Positions 1 through 7,117 of a stretch of DNA of 64,000 nt are shown here, in pieces; position 1 is the stretch's first letter, and each line of letters opens with the position of its first letter. This stretch comes from Bacteroidota bacterium (GTDB lineage Bacteria > Bacteroidota > Bacteroidia > Cytophagales > Cyclobacteriaceae). The stretch is from positions 62,001-126,000 of the forward strand of contig JAFDYV010000006.1 in the NCBI GenBank assembly GCA_018267275.1, in the 5' to 3' direction. Under the pieces are notes generated by a model. It was not told the origin of the DNA. It ran no database searches and was given only the letters and a program-made list of their open reading frames with translations. The position numbers and the translations under genes were made by a program.

Positions 1-1
1 T

Positions 2-481
2 TTGTCAGACGATGGCAAAACACTCACCAGCCACATGTCTCGCGGCAACGCTCAATGGAAAAGCCTAGCGAATCAAAATGAAGTGTTGGCAATTTTTCAA
101 GGGCCCCATGCGTATATTTCTTCCTCGTGGTACGACCATGAGAATGTACCTACATGGAACTACATTGCCGTACACGTGTATGGCACGGTCCGGTTGATAG
201 AAGGAGAAGAATTGATTGATTCGCTCAAGAAGCTGGTAAACAAGTATGAAAAGCACTCGAACCAACCTGTGACTGTGGAAGGCATGTCCGAAACATTTTT
301 ACAACATGAAATACGAGGCATTGTGGCGTTCGAATTGAATATCAAACGAATGGAAGCTGCTTACAAACTATCGCAAAACCGCGATGGAAAAAATCACTCA
401 GAAATCATCCGTCAACTTGAAAAAAGGGGCGATAATGATTCAATAAAAATGGCAGAGGAGATGAGAAAAAGAAAAGCTTAA
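2..481 (+). CDS. FMN-binding PaiB-type protein, 5' end cut by window
   Basis: C-terminal part of a PaiB/FMN-binding negative regulator family protein (flavin-reductase-like split barrel). The segment FQGPHAYISSSWYDHENVPT followed by WNYIAVHVYG is the family hallmark; the usual family protein is about 200 residues and here 159 are visible. The frame is open to the window edge, and the TTG at position 2 is probably an internal codon, so the true start lies to the left. The C-terminus is a charged helix ending in KRKA. The physiological role in this organism cannot be read from the sequence; in Bacillus, PaiB relatives are linked to repression of sporulation and protease genes. Confidence 0.85.
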   Translation: MSDDGKTLTSHMSRGNAQWKSLANQNEVLAIFQGPHAYISSSWYDHENVPTWNYIAVHVYGTVRLIEGEELIDSLKKLVNKYEKHSNQPVTVEGMSETFLQHEIRGIVAFELNIKRMEAAYKLSQNRDGKNHSEIIRQLEKRGDNDSIKMAEEMRKRKA

Positions 482-487
482 TTCGGT

Positions 488-509
488 GATTCGTTAATTC
501 GTTGATTTG
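488..509. repeat. short tandem-like intergenic repeat
   Basis: The spacer between the PaiB-like gene and the aminotransferase holds successive GATTCGTT/AATTCGTT/GATTTG units of 7-8 bp. Similar short tandem tracts occur at 56451-56482 and 60483-60505. The function is unknown. Confidence 0.4.
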
Positions 510-539
510 AAAATTAAACTCTCCTAAATTCGGAAAAAC

Positions 540-1649
540 ATGACGCTCACGGACTTTAAGTTAGAACGCTACTTTGCGAAATACGAATTTACGACCAAGC
601 ATTTGTTGTCGAGTTCAGATTGCGATGGTTATCCTTTGCAATATATTCTCGATTGCGCGACAGCCGCTGAGCGAAAGCTGTATGATGAAATAAAATTAGG
701 TTACACCGATTCGCCCGGCAGTTTGTTTTTGCGAGAAGCCATTGCACGCCAATACAAAACCATCACGCCTGATAAAGTGGTGGTGACATCTCCTGGTGAG
801 GCGAACTTTGCGTTGATGAATGTGTTGCTCAAACCGGGCGACCATGTCATTTGCATGAGCCCTGCATATCAGTCGCTGTATCAAATTGCCGAAGACTTGG
901 GCGCATCCGTCAGCTATTGGAAACCCGCCACAGAAAACTGGCACTTTCGACCCGCTGACTTGGCAGCGTTGGTAACGCCCTCCACGAAACTCATTATTGT
1001 TAACTTTCCTCATAACCCCACCGGCTTTTTGCCGAATGCGGCAGAACAGAAACAAATTGTGGACATCGCGCGCCAGCACAACACGGTACTTTTTGCTGAC
1101 GAAATGTACCACCAATTGGTGCACGAAGATAAAGACCAAATACCCGCCTTTTGCGACTTGTATGAAAATGCAGTAAGCCTTTGGGGAATGGCTAAGTCAT
1201 TTGGACTTGCCGGCTTGCGCATGGGCTGGTTGGCCTCGCACAATCAAAAAATACTAGACCAAGTTTTAGCATTCAAAGACTACCTCACGATTTGCAACAA
1301 CCCCATCAGCGAGGTGTTAACCACGATTGCCTTGAACCATAAAGAAAAATTCATCACGCCCAACGTAGCAAAAATCAAACAAAACATTTCACTGTTTGAA
1401 AAATTTGCGTCTGAGCACGCCAATACGTTTTTATTGAATAGACCCACTGCCGGTTCAACGGCATTTGTGAAACTGGTAAATGGTGAAACCGCGATGAACT
1501 TCAGCGACCGTGCAGTAAGGGAAGCTGGAATAATGTTGTTGCCTTCTGAAATGTTCGATTATGGTACGCAACACCTGCGCATTGGTTTCGGCCGCGCCAG
1601 CATGCCACAGTCGCTAGATGCATTTAAAAAATATTTATTTGAAAAATAA
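540..1649 (+). CDS. PLP-dependent class I/II aminotransferase
   Basis: A 369-residue fold-type I aminotransferase. Visible family marks are the substrate/PLP region NFPHNPTGFLP near residue 160, the aspartate in LFADEMYHQL near 190 that pairs with the PLP ring nitrogen, the Schiff-base lysine in SLWGMAKSFGLAG near residue 220, and the C-terminal arginine in HLRIGFGR. It starts at an ATG after an A-rich stretch with no Shine-Dalgarno site. The amino-acid substrate is not recognisable; the sequence resembles a broad group of cytosolic aminotransferases often annotated as aspartate or aromatic aminotransferase-like. It lies 58 bp after the PaiB-like gene and in the same direction. Confidence 0.88.
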   Translation: MTLTDFKLERYFAKYEFTTKHLLSSSDCDGYPLQYILDCATAAERKLYDEIKLGYTDSPGSLFLREAIARQYKTITPDKVVVTSPGEANFALMNVLLKPGDHVICMSPAYQSLYQIAEDLGASVSYWKPATENWHFRPADLAALVTPSTKLIIVNFPHNPTGFLPNAAEQKQIVDIARQHNTVLFADEMYHQLVHEDKDQIPAFCDLYENAVSLWGMAKSFGLAGLRMGWLASHNQKILDQVLAFKDYLTICNNPISEVLTTIALNHKEKFITPNVAKIKQNISLFEKFASEHANTFLLNRPTAGSTAFVKLVNGETAMNFSDRAVREAGIMLLPSEMFDYGTQHLRIGFGRASMPQSLDAFKKYLFEK

Positions 1650-1761
1650 ACCATTTGCCCTACTAAACTCTGTTTTGAGCCGAATTGCTTAAAAAGTGTT
1701 TTGACGTTGCAACATTTTACATTTGAAATCAAAACTGATCGCCCATTCATAAAAAATTGAA

Positions 1762-1791
1762 TTTGCTACCCATCAAAATCAACTATCTTTA
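1762..1791 (+). promoter_or_regulatory. Bacteroidota-type promoter of ilvE
   Basis: TTTG at 1762-1765 and TATCTTTA at 1784-1791 are separated by 18 bp, close to the Bacteroidota consensus TTTG-N19-21-TAnnTTTG. The ilvE ATG follows about 20 bp downstream, implying a short leader. Confidence 0.55.
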
Positions 1792-1811
1792 CCATCAAAT
1801 AAAACAACGCC

Positions 1812-2879
1812 ATGACGCTTACTGAATCCATCGCCATTGAACGTGTCAAGCAATCGCGCTTGCCGCAGATTGATTTTAATAATTTGGGATTTGGCGCCCA
1901 TATCAGCGACCATATGTTGGTGGCAGATTACAAAGACGGCCGTTGGCATGAACCTAAAATAATGCCCTACGCCAACATGATGATGTCTCCGGCAATGCTG
2001 GCATTACATTATGGCCAGTCCGTTTTTGAAGGAATGAAAGCCTTCAAAAATCCAGAGGGCGTTGTGACGATTTTCAGGCCAGAGCGTCACCACAAAAGAT
2101 TGAACCGCTCGCTGGAGCGCATGTGCATGCCTGCCATCAGTGAAGAATTGTTTTTAACTTCGTTGAGTGCCCTCATTGAAGTAGATGCCGATTGGATCCC
2201 CACTACGGAAGGCTCATCGCTTTATCTTCGTCCGTTTGTGTTCGCTTCAGAAGCAAAGTTGGGCGTTAAGGTGGCAGACGAATATAAGTTCATTATCATC
2301 ACCAGTCCGGTTGGCCCGTATTTCTCAAAGCCAGTGCGCGTAAAGGTGGAAGAAGAATATGTGCGCGCGGCCGAAGGCGGAACAGGTTTTGCAAAGTGCG
2401 CGGGCAATTACGGTGGTGCTTTCTACCCTACCATGCTGGCGCAAAAGCAAGGCTACGATCAGGTATTATGGACAGATGCCAAAGAACATAAATACATTGA
2501 CGAATCAGGCGCCATGAACATCATGTTTGTGATGGATGGAAAGTTGGTGACGCCAAAATTATCTACTTCATTGTTGGATGGCGTTACCCGCGATTCGATT
2601 TTGACATTGTCCGCAGAACTGGGCATACAAAAAGAAGAACGCAGGGTGAGCGTGGCAGAAATTGAAGAAGCATGCAAGAATGGCAAACTCACCGAAGCGT
2701 TTGGTGTGGGCACAGCGGCAGTCGTTTCTCAAATTGCTGTTATCAGCATCCATGGCAAAGATTATTCGTTGCCGGCAATAGATGCCAACAGTTTCCAGTT
2801 GCGCGCCAAAAAGAAATTGAATGACATCCGAATGGGCATAGAGGCCGACAAGCACGGTTGGAATTACGTGGTGAAATAG
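1812..2879 (+). CDS. ilvE: branched-chain amino acid aminotransferase
   Basis: A 355-residue fold-type IV aminotransferase of the BCAT II (eukaryote-like) length class. It transfers the amino group between glutamate and the 2-oxo acids of valine, leucine and isoleucine. Family signatures are YGQSVFEGMKAFKN near residue 75, RPERHHKRLNRSLERM near 95, SSLYLRPFVFASEAKLGVK near 135, the PLP-lysine region FAKCAGNYGGAFYPT near 200 and DESGAMNIMFV. It is complete, with ATG start and TAG stop, and monocistronic by spacing. A good promoter candidate lies just upstream. Confidence 0.95.
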   Translation: MTLTESIAIERVKQSRLPQIDFNNLGFGAHISDHMLVADYKDGRWHEPKIMPYANMMMSPAMLALHYGQSVFEGMKAFKNPEGVVTIFRPERHHKRLNRSLERMCMPAISEELFLTSLSALIEVDADWIPTTEGSSLYLRPFVFASEAKLGVKVADEYKFIIITSPVGPYFSKPVRVKVEEEYVRAAEGGTGFAKCAGNYGGAFYPTMLAQKQGYDQVLWTDAKEHKYIDESGAMNIMFVMDGKLVTPKLSTSLLDGVTRDSILTLSAELGIQKEERRVSVAEIEEACKNGKLTEAFGVGTAAVVSQIAVISIHGKDYSLPAIDANSFQLRAKKKLNDIRMGIEADKHGWNYVVK

Positions 2880-2885
2880 AATATA

Positions 2886-2932
2886 GGAGTTAGTAGTTAG
2901 AATTAGGAGAATGTCTTCTGACTACTAACTCC
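2886..2932. repeat. 12-bp inverted repeat, 3' of ilvE
   Basis: GGAGTTAGTAGT (2886-2897) and its exact reverse complement (2921-2932) flank a 23-nt loop. There is no T-run after the right arm, so it is a weak candidate for an intrinsic terminator. The loop repeats a similar GGAG/TTAG vocabulary, suggesting a mobile or tandem-repeat origin. Confidence 0.6.
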
Positions 2933-2969
2933 AAACTCCTGTCTCGTTAACTCTCTACTCAATAATAAA

Positions 2970-3974
2970 ATGAAAGCAGTTGTCTTTAAAGGAAAAGATT
3001 TTCCTTTGGCTGTCACTGATTTTCAGAAACCAAAGCCTGGCAAAAACCAGCTGTTGGTGAAGATAAAAACGGCCGCCATCAATCACCGCGATTTATGGGC
3101 TACACAAGAGCAAGCCAGTGTGCCACATGCCAATGGTGTAGTGTTAGGCTCAGATGGTTGTGGCGTGGTAGATGAAGTTGGGATGGACGTTGACCCACTA
3201 TGGATAGGTGCAGAAGTAGTTTTACTACCTAGCTTGGATTGGGGCAACAACCCGAATGTGCAAGGTGATGCGTTTCGGATTTTGGGCAACCCCGACCACG
3301 GCACATTTGCCGAATACATTGCTATCGATAAGAAATATGTTTTTGAAAAACCCGAGCACCTCACTGATGAAGAAGCAGCCGCGTTGCCATTGTCGGGACT
3401 CACAGCTTACCGCGCATTATTCTCCAAAGCAAGGTTAAGAGCAAACGAAAAGGTGTTGATTACCGGCATTGGTGGTGGTGCAGCTTTGTGGGCATTACAA
3501 TTAGCGGTTGCTTATCAGGTAAAAGTTTCTGTCACCTCGGGCAGCGAAGAAAAGTTGTTGAAGGCAAAAAGCTTGGGTGCCCTCAATACTTACTCCTACA
3601 AGGATGCTGAGTGGGTTAGCAAAGCACAAAAAGAGAATAACGGATTTGATGTCGTCATAGACAGTGCGGGTGGCGATGATTTTGAAAAACTGATTGAGCT
3701 GGCCGCCCCTGGTGGGCGTATCGTCAACTTTGGAAGAACGGCTGGTACAAAGGCTTCTATTGACATTCGAAAGTTATTTTGGAAACAACTTACCGTACAT
3801 GGCACCACCATGGGCACGCGCGATGAGTTTTTGTCGTTGCTTGAGTTTATTGAAAGTCGTAAGGTAAAGCCCGTAATCGATCGCGTGTATGCGATGGGCG
3901 ATGTTGGTGAGGCGTTTGCCCACATGCAAGAGGATGCCCAGTTTGGCAAGATTGTTTTAACGGTTGCCCATTAG
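2970..3974 (+). CDS. zinc-free MDR oxidoreductase, quinone-reductase-like
   Basis: A 334-residue medium-chain dehydrogenase/reductase. The N-terminal GroES-like domain contains GSDGCGVVDEVG, and the nucleotide-binding Rossmann domain has GIGGGAALWALQLA near residue 165. The catalytic zinc cysteine expected after AAINHRD is absent, as in the quinone oxidoreductase/zeta-crystallin branch, so an NADPH-dependent reduction of quinones or enoyl compounds is likelier than alcohol dehydrogenation. The gene is complete, ATG to TAG, with about 345 bp of non-coding DNA after it. The substrate is unknown. Confidence 0.85.
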   Translation: MKAVVFKGKDFPLAVTDFQKPKPGKNQLLVKIKTAAINHRDLWATQEQASVPHANGVVLGSDGCGVVDEVGMDVDPLWIGAEVVLLPSLDWGNNPNVQGDAFRILGNPDHGTFAEYIAIDKKYVFEKPEHLTDEEAAALPLSGLTAYRALFSKARLRANEKVLITGIGGGAALWALQLAVAYQVKVSVTSGSEEKLLKAKSLGALNTYSYKDAEWVSKAQKENNGFDVVIDSAGGDDFEKLIELAAPGGRIVNFGRTAGTKASIDIRKLFWKQLTVHGTTMGTRDEFLSLLEFIESRKVKPVIDRVYAMGDVGEAFAHMQEDAQFGKIVLTVAH

Positions 3975-4319
3975 GTCAAGCCTAGCCCCAGAAACTTGCG
4001 ATTGCTGCATTTTGTGCGATTATAAGCTCATAACAAGCCTTTTTGCCTCAAAACACTTGAATTTTGTGGGGCACCCTCTCTGGCTTTCCGTCATCTTTGG
4101 AGTGGAGAAAAATCGGGCAAAACACTATGCACTGAGAAATTGAATGTTGCCGCCACGGGCGGCCTGAAACCACCCATTAGTTTTTTACAAAATTTTATTA
4201 TTATATTTGAGATGTTAATGAAGTAAACCCATCTGAAAATAGCACACTCCGGTGCGTTAGTCGTAAGTCTGGAATTATCGAGTTAGCAAGAACATTTTTC
4301 ACTTAATTTTTAACAACAA
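3975..4319 (+). other. non-coding leader upstream of the RRM gene
   Basis: This 345-bp stretch has no convincing ORF. It holds a GC-rich hairpin at 4149-4163 (GCCGCC-ACG-GGCGGC) and, downstream, a candidate promoter with a 5' untranslated region of about 100 nt. Such leaders are common for RNA-binding or cold-responsive genes, but no named riboswitch was recognised. Confidence 0.4.
4181..4209 (+). promoter_or_regulatory. candidate promoter of the RRM gene
   Basis: TATATTTG at 4202-4209 matches the Bacteroidota -7 element TAnnTTTG exactly. The upstream partner is weak, only a T-run at 4181-4186. A start around 4216 would leave a leader of roughly 105 nt. Confidence 0.4.
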
Positions 4320-4622
4320 ATGAACATTTATGTAGCCAACATTCCCTGGAAGGCAACCGAGGAACAATTGAAGCAGTTATTTGCCGAGTACGGTGAAGTA
4401 AGCTCTGCGAAAATCATTATGGACAAAGTAACGCAGCGCAGCCGCGGCTTTGGCTTTGTAGAAATGGCAGACGATGCTGCCGGCAAGCAAGCCATCAACT
4501 CGCTTAACGGTTATGACTTCATGGGCAAGAACCTGGTCGTAAACGAAGCTCGCCCTCGCGAAGAAGGCGGTGGTGGTGGCAACCGCGGTGGTTACCGTGG
4601 TGGCTTTAGAAGAAATGAGTAA
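4320..4622 (+). CDS. RRM-type small RNA-binding protein
   Basis: A 100-residue protein with one RNA-recognition motif and a glycine/arginine-rich tail. RNP2 is IYVANI at residues 3-8 and RNP1 is RGFGFVEM near residue 43; the tail after residue 82 is GGGGGNRGGYRGGFRR. This is the architecture of bacterial RRM proteins of cyanobacteria and Bacteroidota, which bind RNA without strong sequence preference and are often abundant or cold-induced. It is transcribed alone, behind a long leader and before a strong intrinsic terminator. Specific RNA partners cannot be inferred. Confidence 0.95.
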   Translation: MNIYVANIPWKATEEQLKQLFAEYGEVSSAKIIMDKVTQRSRGFGFVEMADDAAGKQAINSLNGYDFMGKNLVVNEARPREEGGGGGNRGGYRGGFRRNE

Positions 4623-4648
4623 TATGAATTTTTGAAAATATTCTTCTC

Positions 4649-4672
4649 AACCCCGCACACGCGGGGTTTTTT
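4649..4672 (+). terminator. intrinsic terminator of the RRM gene
   Basis: CCCCGC-ACAC-GCGGGG stem-loop (4651-4666), extended by AA/TT pairs and followed by six T residues, 28 bp after the stop codon. Confidence 0.85.
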
Positions 4673-4778
4673 GTTATGTGTTAGCCACAGATTACGTTGA
4701 CGGTGCCATCTTGAGCTATCCGAGCCAATCCGTGAACCAGTGGCATCTTTTTTAGGCATTTCCGCTTAATCAATTTGC

Positions 4779-4810
4779 TTTGCCATTGTTACGTCAAAGT
4801 GCTACTTTTC
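4779..4810 (+). promoter_or_regulatory. candidate promoter of the M24 peptidase gene
   Basis: TTTG at 4779-4782 and TACTTTTC at 4803-4810 are separated by 20 bp, close to the Bacteroidota consensus, 21 bp before the ATG. Confidence 0.5.
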
Positions 4811-4831
4811 GAATACTAAGTAAAAAATGAT

Positions 4832-6292
4832 ATGAAGAACCTGCTCGTTGTTGCCCTAATCGTGTTTGGATATTCAACTTTTGGCCAAAATTCAGACTTG
4901 CCTGCTGATTTCCTTTCAAAAGATTTTCATAAGAACCGGAGGGAAAAACTGCGCGAAAAATTGCCGCCTAACTCCGTTGCAGTATTTTTTGCCAACCCGG
5001 TGCGCAACCGTGCCAACGATGTAGACTATGTGTATCACCAAGACCCCGACTTTTTTTATTTGACCGGATACCGCGAGCCGAATGCCGTTTTATTCATCTT
5101 CAAAGAAAATCAAACTGCTGCCAATGGCACGCAATACAATGAGATCATTTTTGTGCAGCCACGCAACGAGATGAGGGAAATGTGGACTGGCCGAAGACTG
5201 GGCGATAAAGGCGTGAAAGACATCCTTGGTTTCAACCAAGCTTTTAACAACACCGACTTCAAAAAATACAATGTCAACTTCACCAAGTTCGATAAAGTGC
5301 TGTTCTACGATTTCTTTAATGATGTGCGCAATGATGAGCGCGACAGTGCCGACTTATTTGATTTGCAGGCGCAGTTCAAAGCCAAAGTAAACTTTCCTGA
5401 AAAAGGTGCCACCACATTGGCTGTAGAGCCACTGAAAAACAATATCGACTTGAAGGGTTTGGAAAGCCTGATGGATGACCTGCGCGGAATTAAAACTCAA
5501 GAAGAAATTGAACTGGTGAAACGAGCTGTGCAAATTTCATGTGCCGGCCAACTGGAAGTGATGAAGGCGATGAAGCCCGGCATGAGTGAGCGCGAAGTAC
5601 AAGGCATACACGAATTTGTTTTCAAAAAATACCAGGCAGAAGATCTGGGCTATCCCTCGATTGTGGGCGCAGGCCACAACGGCTGCATCTTACACTACAT
5701 TGATAATTACAAACCCAACATTAGCAACAAAGAATTGATTTTGATGGACTTGGGCGCAGAGTACCGCGGCTATACAGCTGACATCACTCGAACCATTCCT
5801 GTGAATGGCAAATTCTCGCCCGAGCAAAAACAGATTTACGAATTGGTTTTAAAGGCGCAAGAAGAAGCAATGAAAATTTGTAAGCCCGGTACCACCTTCC
5901 GCGATTTGACCGCGGCTACACGCAGGATTGTCAACCAAGGATTGTTTGAACTCGGCATTATCAAAGCCGTAGACGAGCGCAACCTGTACTACCCACATGG
6001 CTGCTGCCATCACATTGGCTTAGATGTGCACGATAAAGGCACCTACGACAAACTGCAAGAGGGCATGATTATCACCATTGAGCCGGGAATTTACATCCCT
6101 GAAGAATCGAAGTGCGATAAAAAATGGTGGGGCATTGCCGTCCGAATTGAAGACGACTATCTGATCACCAAAGACGGATATGAACACTTATCCGTTGGCG
6201 CACCGCGCACAGTCAAAGATATCGAAGCCGCTATGAAGTTACCCAGCCCGCTGGATAGTTTTGTGCTGCCAGAGTTCGGGAAGAAGAACTAG
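4832..6292 (+). CDS. secreted Xaa-Pro aminopeptidase, M24B family
   Basis: A 486-residue metallopeptidase that removes N-terminal residues preceding proline. Residues 1-18 form a signal peptide ending in FGQ, so it is exported, unlike cytosolic PepP. An N-terminal creatinase/AMP-N domain (about 35-180) precedes the pita-bread catalytic domain. The five metal ligands are visible: D in LILMDLGAE, D in YTADITRT, H in the HGCCHHIGLDVHD stretch, E in ITIEPGIYIP and E in AVRIEDDYL. The length suits the family. The final segment after the last ligand is short and has no second domain. It is monocistronic, with its own promoter candidate. Confidence 0.92.
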   Translation: MKNLLVVALIVFGYSTFGQNSDLPADFLSKDFHKNRREKLREKLPPNSVAVFFANPVRNRANDVDYVYHQDPDFFYLTGYREPNAVLFIFKENQTAANGTQYNEIIFVQPRNEMREMWTGRRLGDKGVKDILGFNQAFNNTDFKKYNVNFTKFDKVLFYDFFNDVRNDERDSADLFDLQAQFKAKVNFPEKGATTLAVEPLKNNIDLKGLESLMDDLRGIKTQEEIELVKRAVQISCAGQLEVMKAMKPGMSEREVQGIHEFVFKKYQAEDLGYPSIVGAGHNGCILHYIDNYKPNISNKELILMDLGAEYRGYTADITRTIPVNGKFSPEQKQIYELVLKAQEEAMKICKPGTTFRDLTAATRRIVNQGLFELGIIKAVDERNLYYPHGCCHHIGLDVHDKGTYDKLQEGMIITIEPGIYIPEESKCDKKWWGIAVRIEDDYLITKDGYEHLSVGAPRTVKDIEAAMKLPSPLDSFVLPEFGKKN

Positions 6293-6343
6293 TGCTTAAC
6301 AAATAGGTAAGACTAATTTAAGAGTATAAATACTATTCATCGA

Positions 6344-7117
6344 TTGAAGAGGTTCTTACTCGAAAAATGGTATCTTGACATAACCAACGAAGAAGGCCAG
6401 GTATTTATCGGCTACGCTGCCAAGGTTAAATGGGGAAATACCTCATTAGGCTATAACGGTTACTTAAGCAAAGGCCTTGACCAACAAATTTCCAGCAAAA
6501 GTTCATTTGGCAATTTCTATGAACCCAAATACGAAAATATCGATCTTCGCTGGCGGACCGATTTTGGCGATGGTGCCTGGGGTTTGGAAGGAACGCCAAT
6601 CATTGAAGATTTGCTCGAAACGGAAAAAGGCGGCATCGTCTGGAGTTGCCTTTTGCAGAAGAGTATGGCAACATTCAAACTTCGAGAAGCAACGATTACA
6701 GGGCTAGGGTATGTTGAGAAAATTCAGTTAACATTACCTCCATGGCAATTCCCAATTGATCAACTACTTTGGGGCAGGTATGTGTCGCAAAGCAATGGCA
6801 TTGTTTGGATCGAATGGCGAGGCAGCATCCCCAAGAAGTTAATTTACTTTAACGGTGAGCCACAACTTGTGTCTATGATTGGCGATACTGTAATACATTT
6901 TGCCGAATATCAACTTATTTTTGAATCATCATTTAATCTACGCAGTGGCTCTATCGGTAACACCGTTTTTTCAGCTTTCAAAAATATCATGGCAATGTTT
7001 CCCGCGCGGGTGTTCAGATTGACTGAAAAAAAATTTGCCGGTAGCGCGACACTAAAATACAAAGGTGAACAAGTTGATCGTGGTAGTTACATTCACGAGA
7101 TAGTCGATTGGAAATGA
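6344..7117 (+). CDS. hypothetical protein coupled to the lipid-enzyme fusion gene
   Basis: A 257-residue protein that I do not recognise. It starts at a TTG (no ATG or GTG is suitably placed), has no signal peptide, and is rich in beta-type segments with many tryptophans, such as WGNTSLGYNGYL, DLRWRTDFGDGAWGLEG and GIVWIEWRG. It looks like an all-beta, lipocalin-like or beta-sandwich domain, but that is only an impression. Its stop codon overlaps the start of the next gene (ATGA), so the two are translationally coupled and probably act in one lipid-related step. Confidence 0.7.
   Translation: MKRFLLEKWYLDITNEEGQVFIGYAAKVKWGNTSLGYNGYLSKGLDQQISSKSSFGNFYEPKYENIDLRWRTDFGDGAWGLEGTPIIEDLLETEKGGIVWSCLLQKSMATFKLREATITGLGYVEKIQLTLPPWQFPIDQLLWGRYVSQSNGIVWIEWRGSIPKKLIYFNGEPQLVSMIGDTVIHFAEYQLIFESSFNLRSGSIGNTVFSAFKNIMAMFPARVFRLTEKKFAGSATLKYKGEQVDRGSYIHEIVDWK

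Noticed and set aside
4149..4163. Intrinsic terminator of the MDR gene
   Set aside because: The GC-rich hairpin has no following T-run and is about 175 bp beyond the stop codon.
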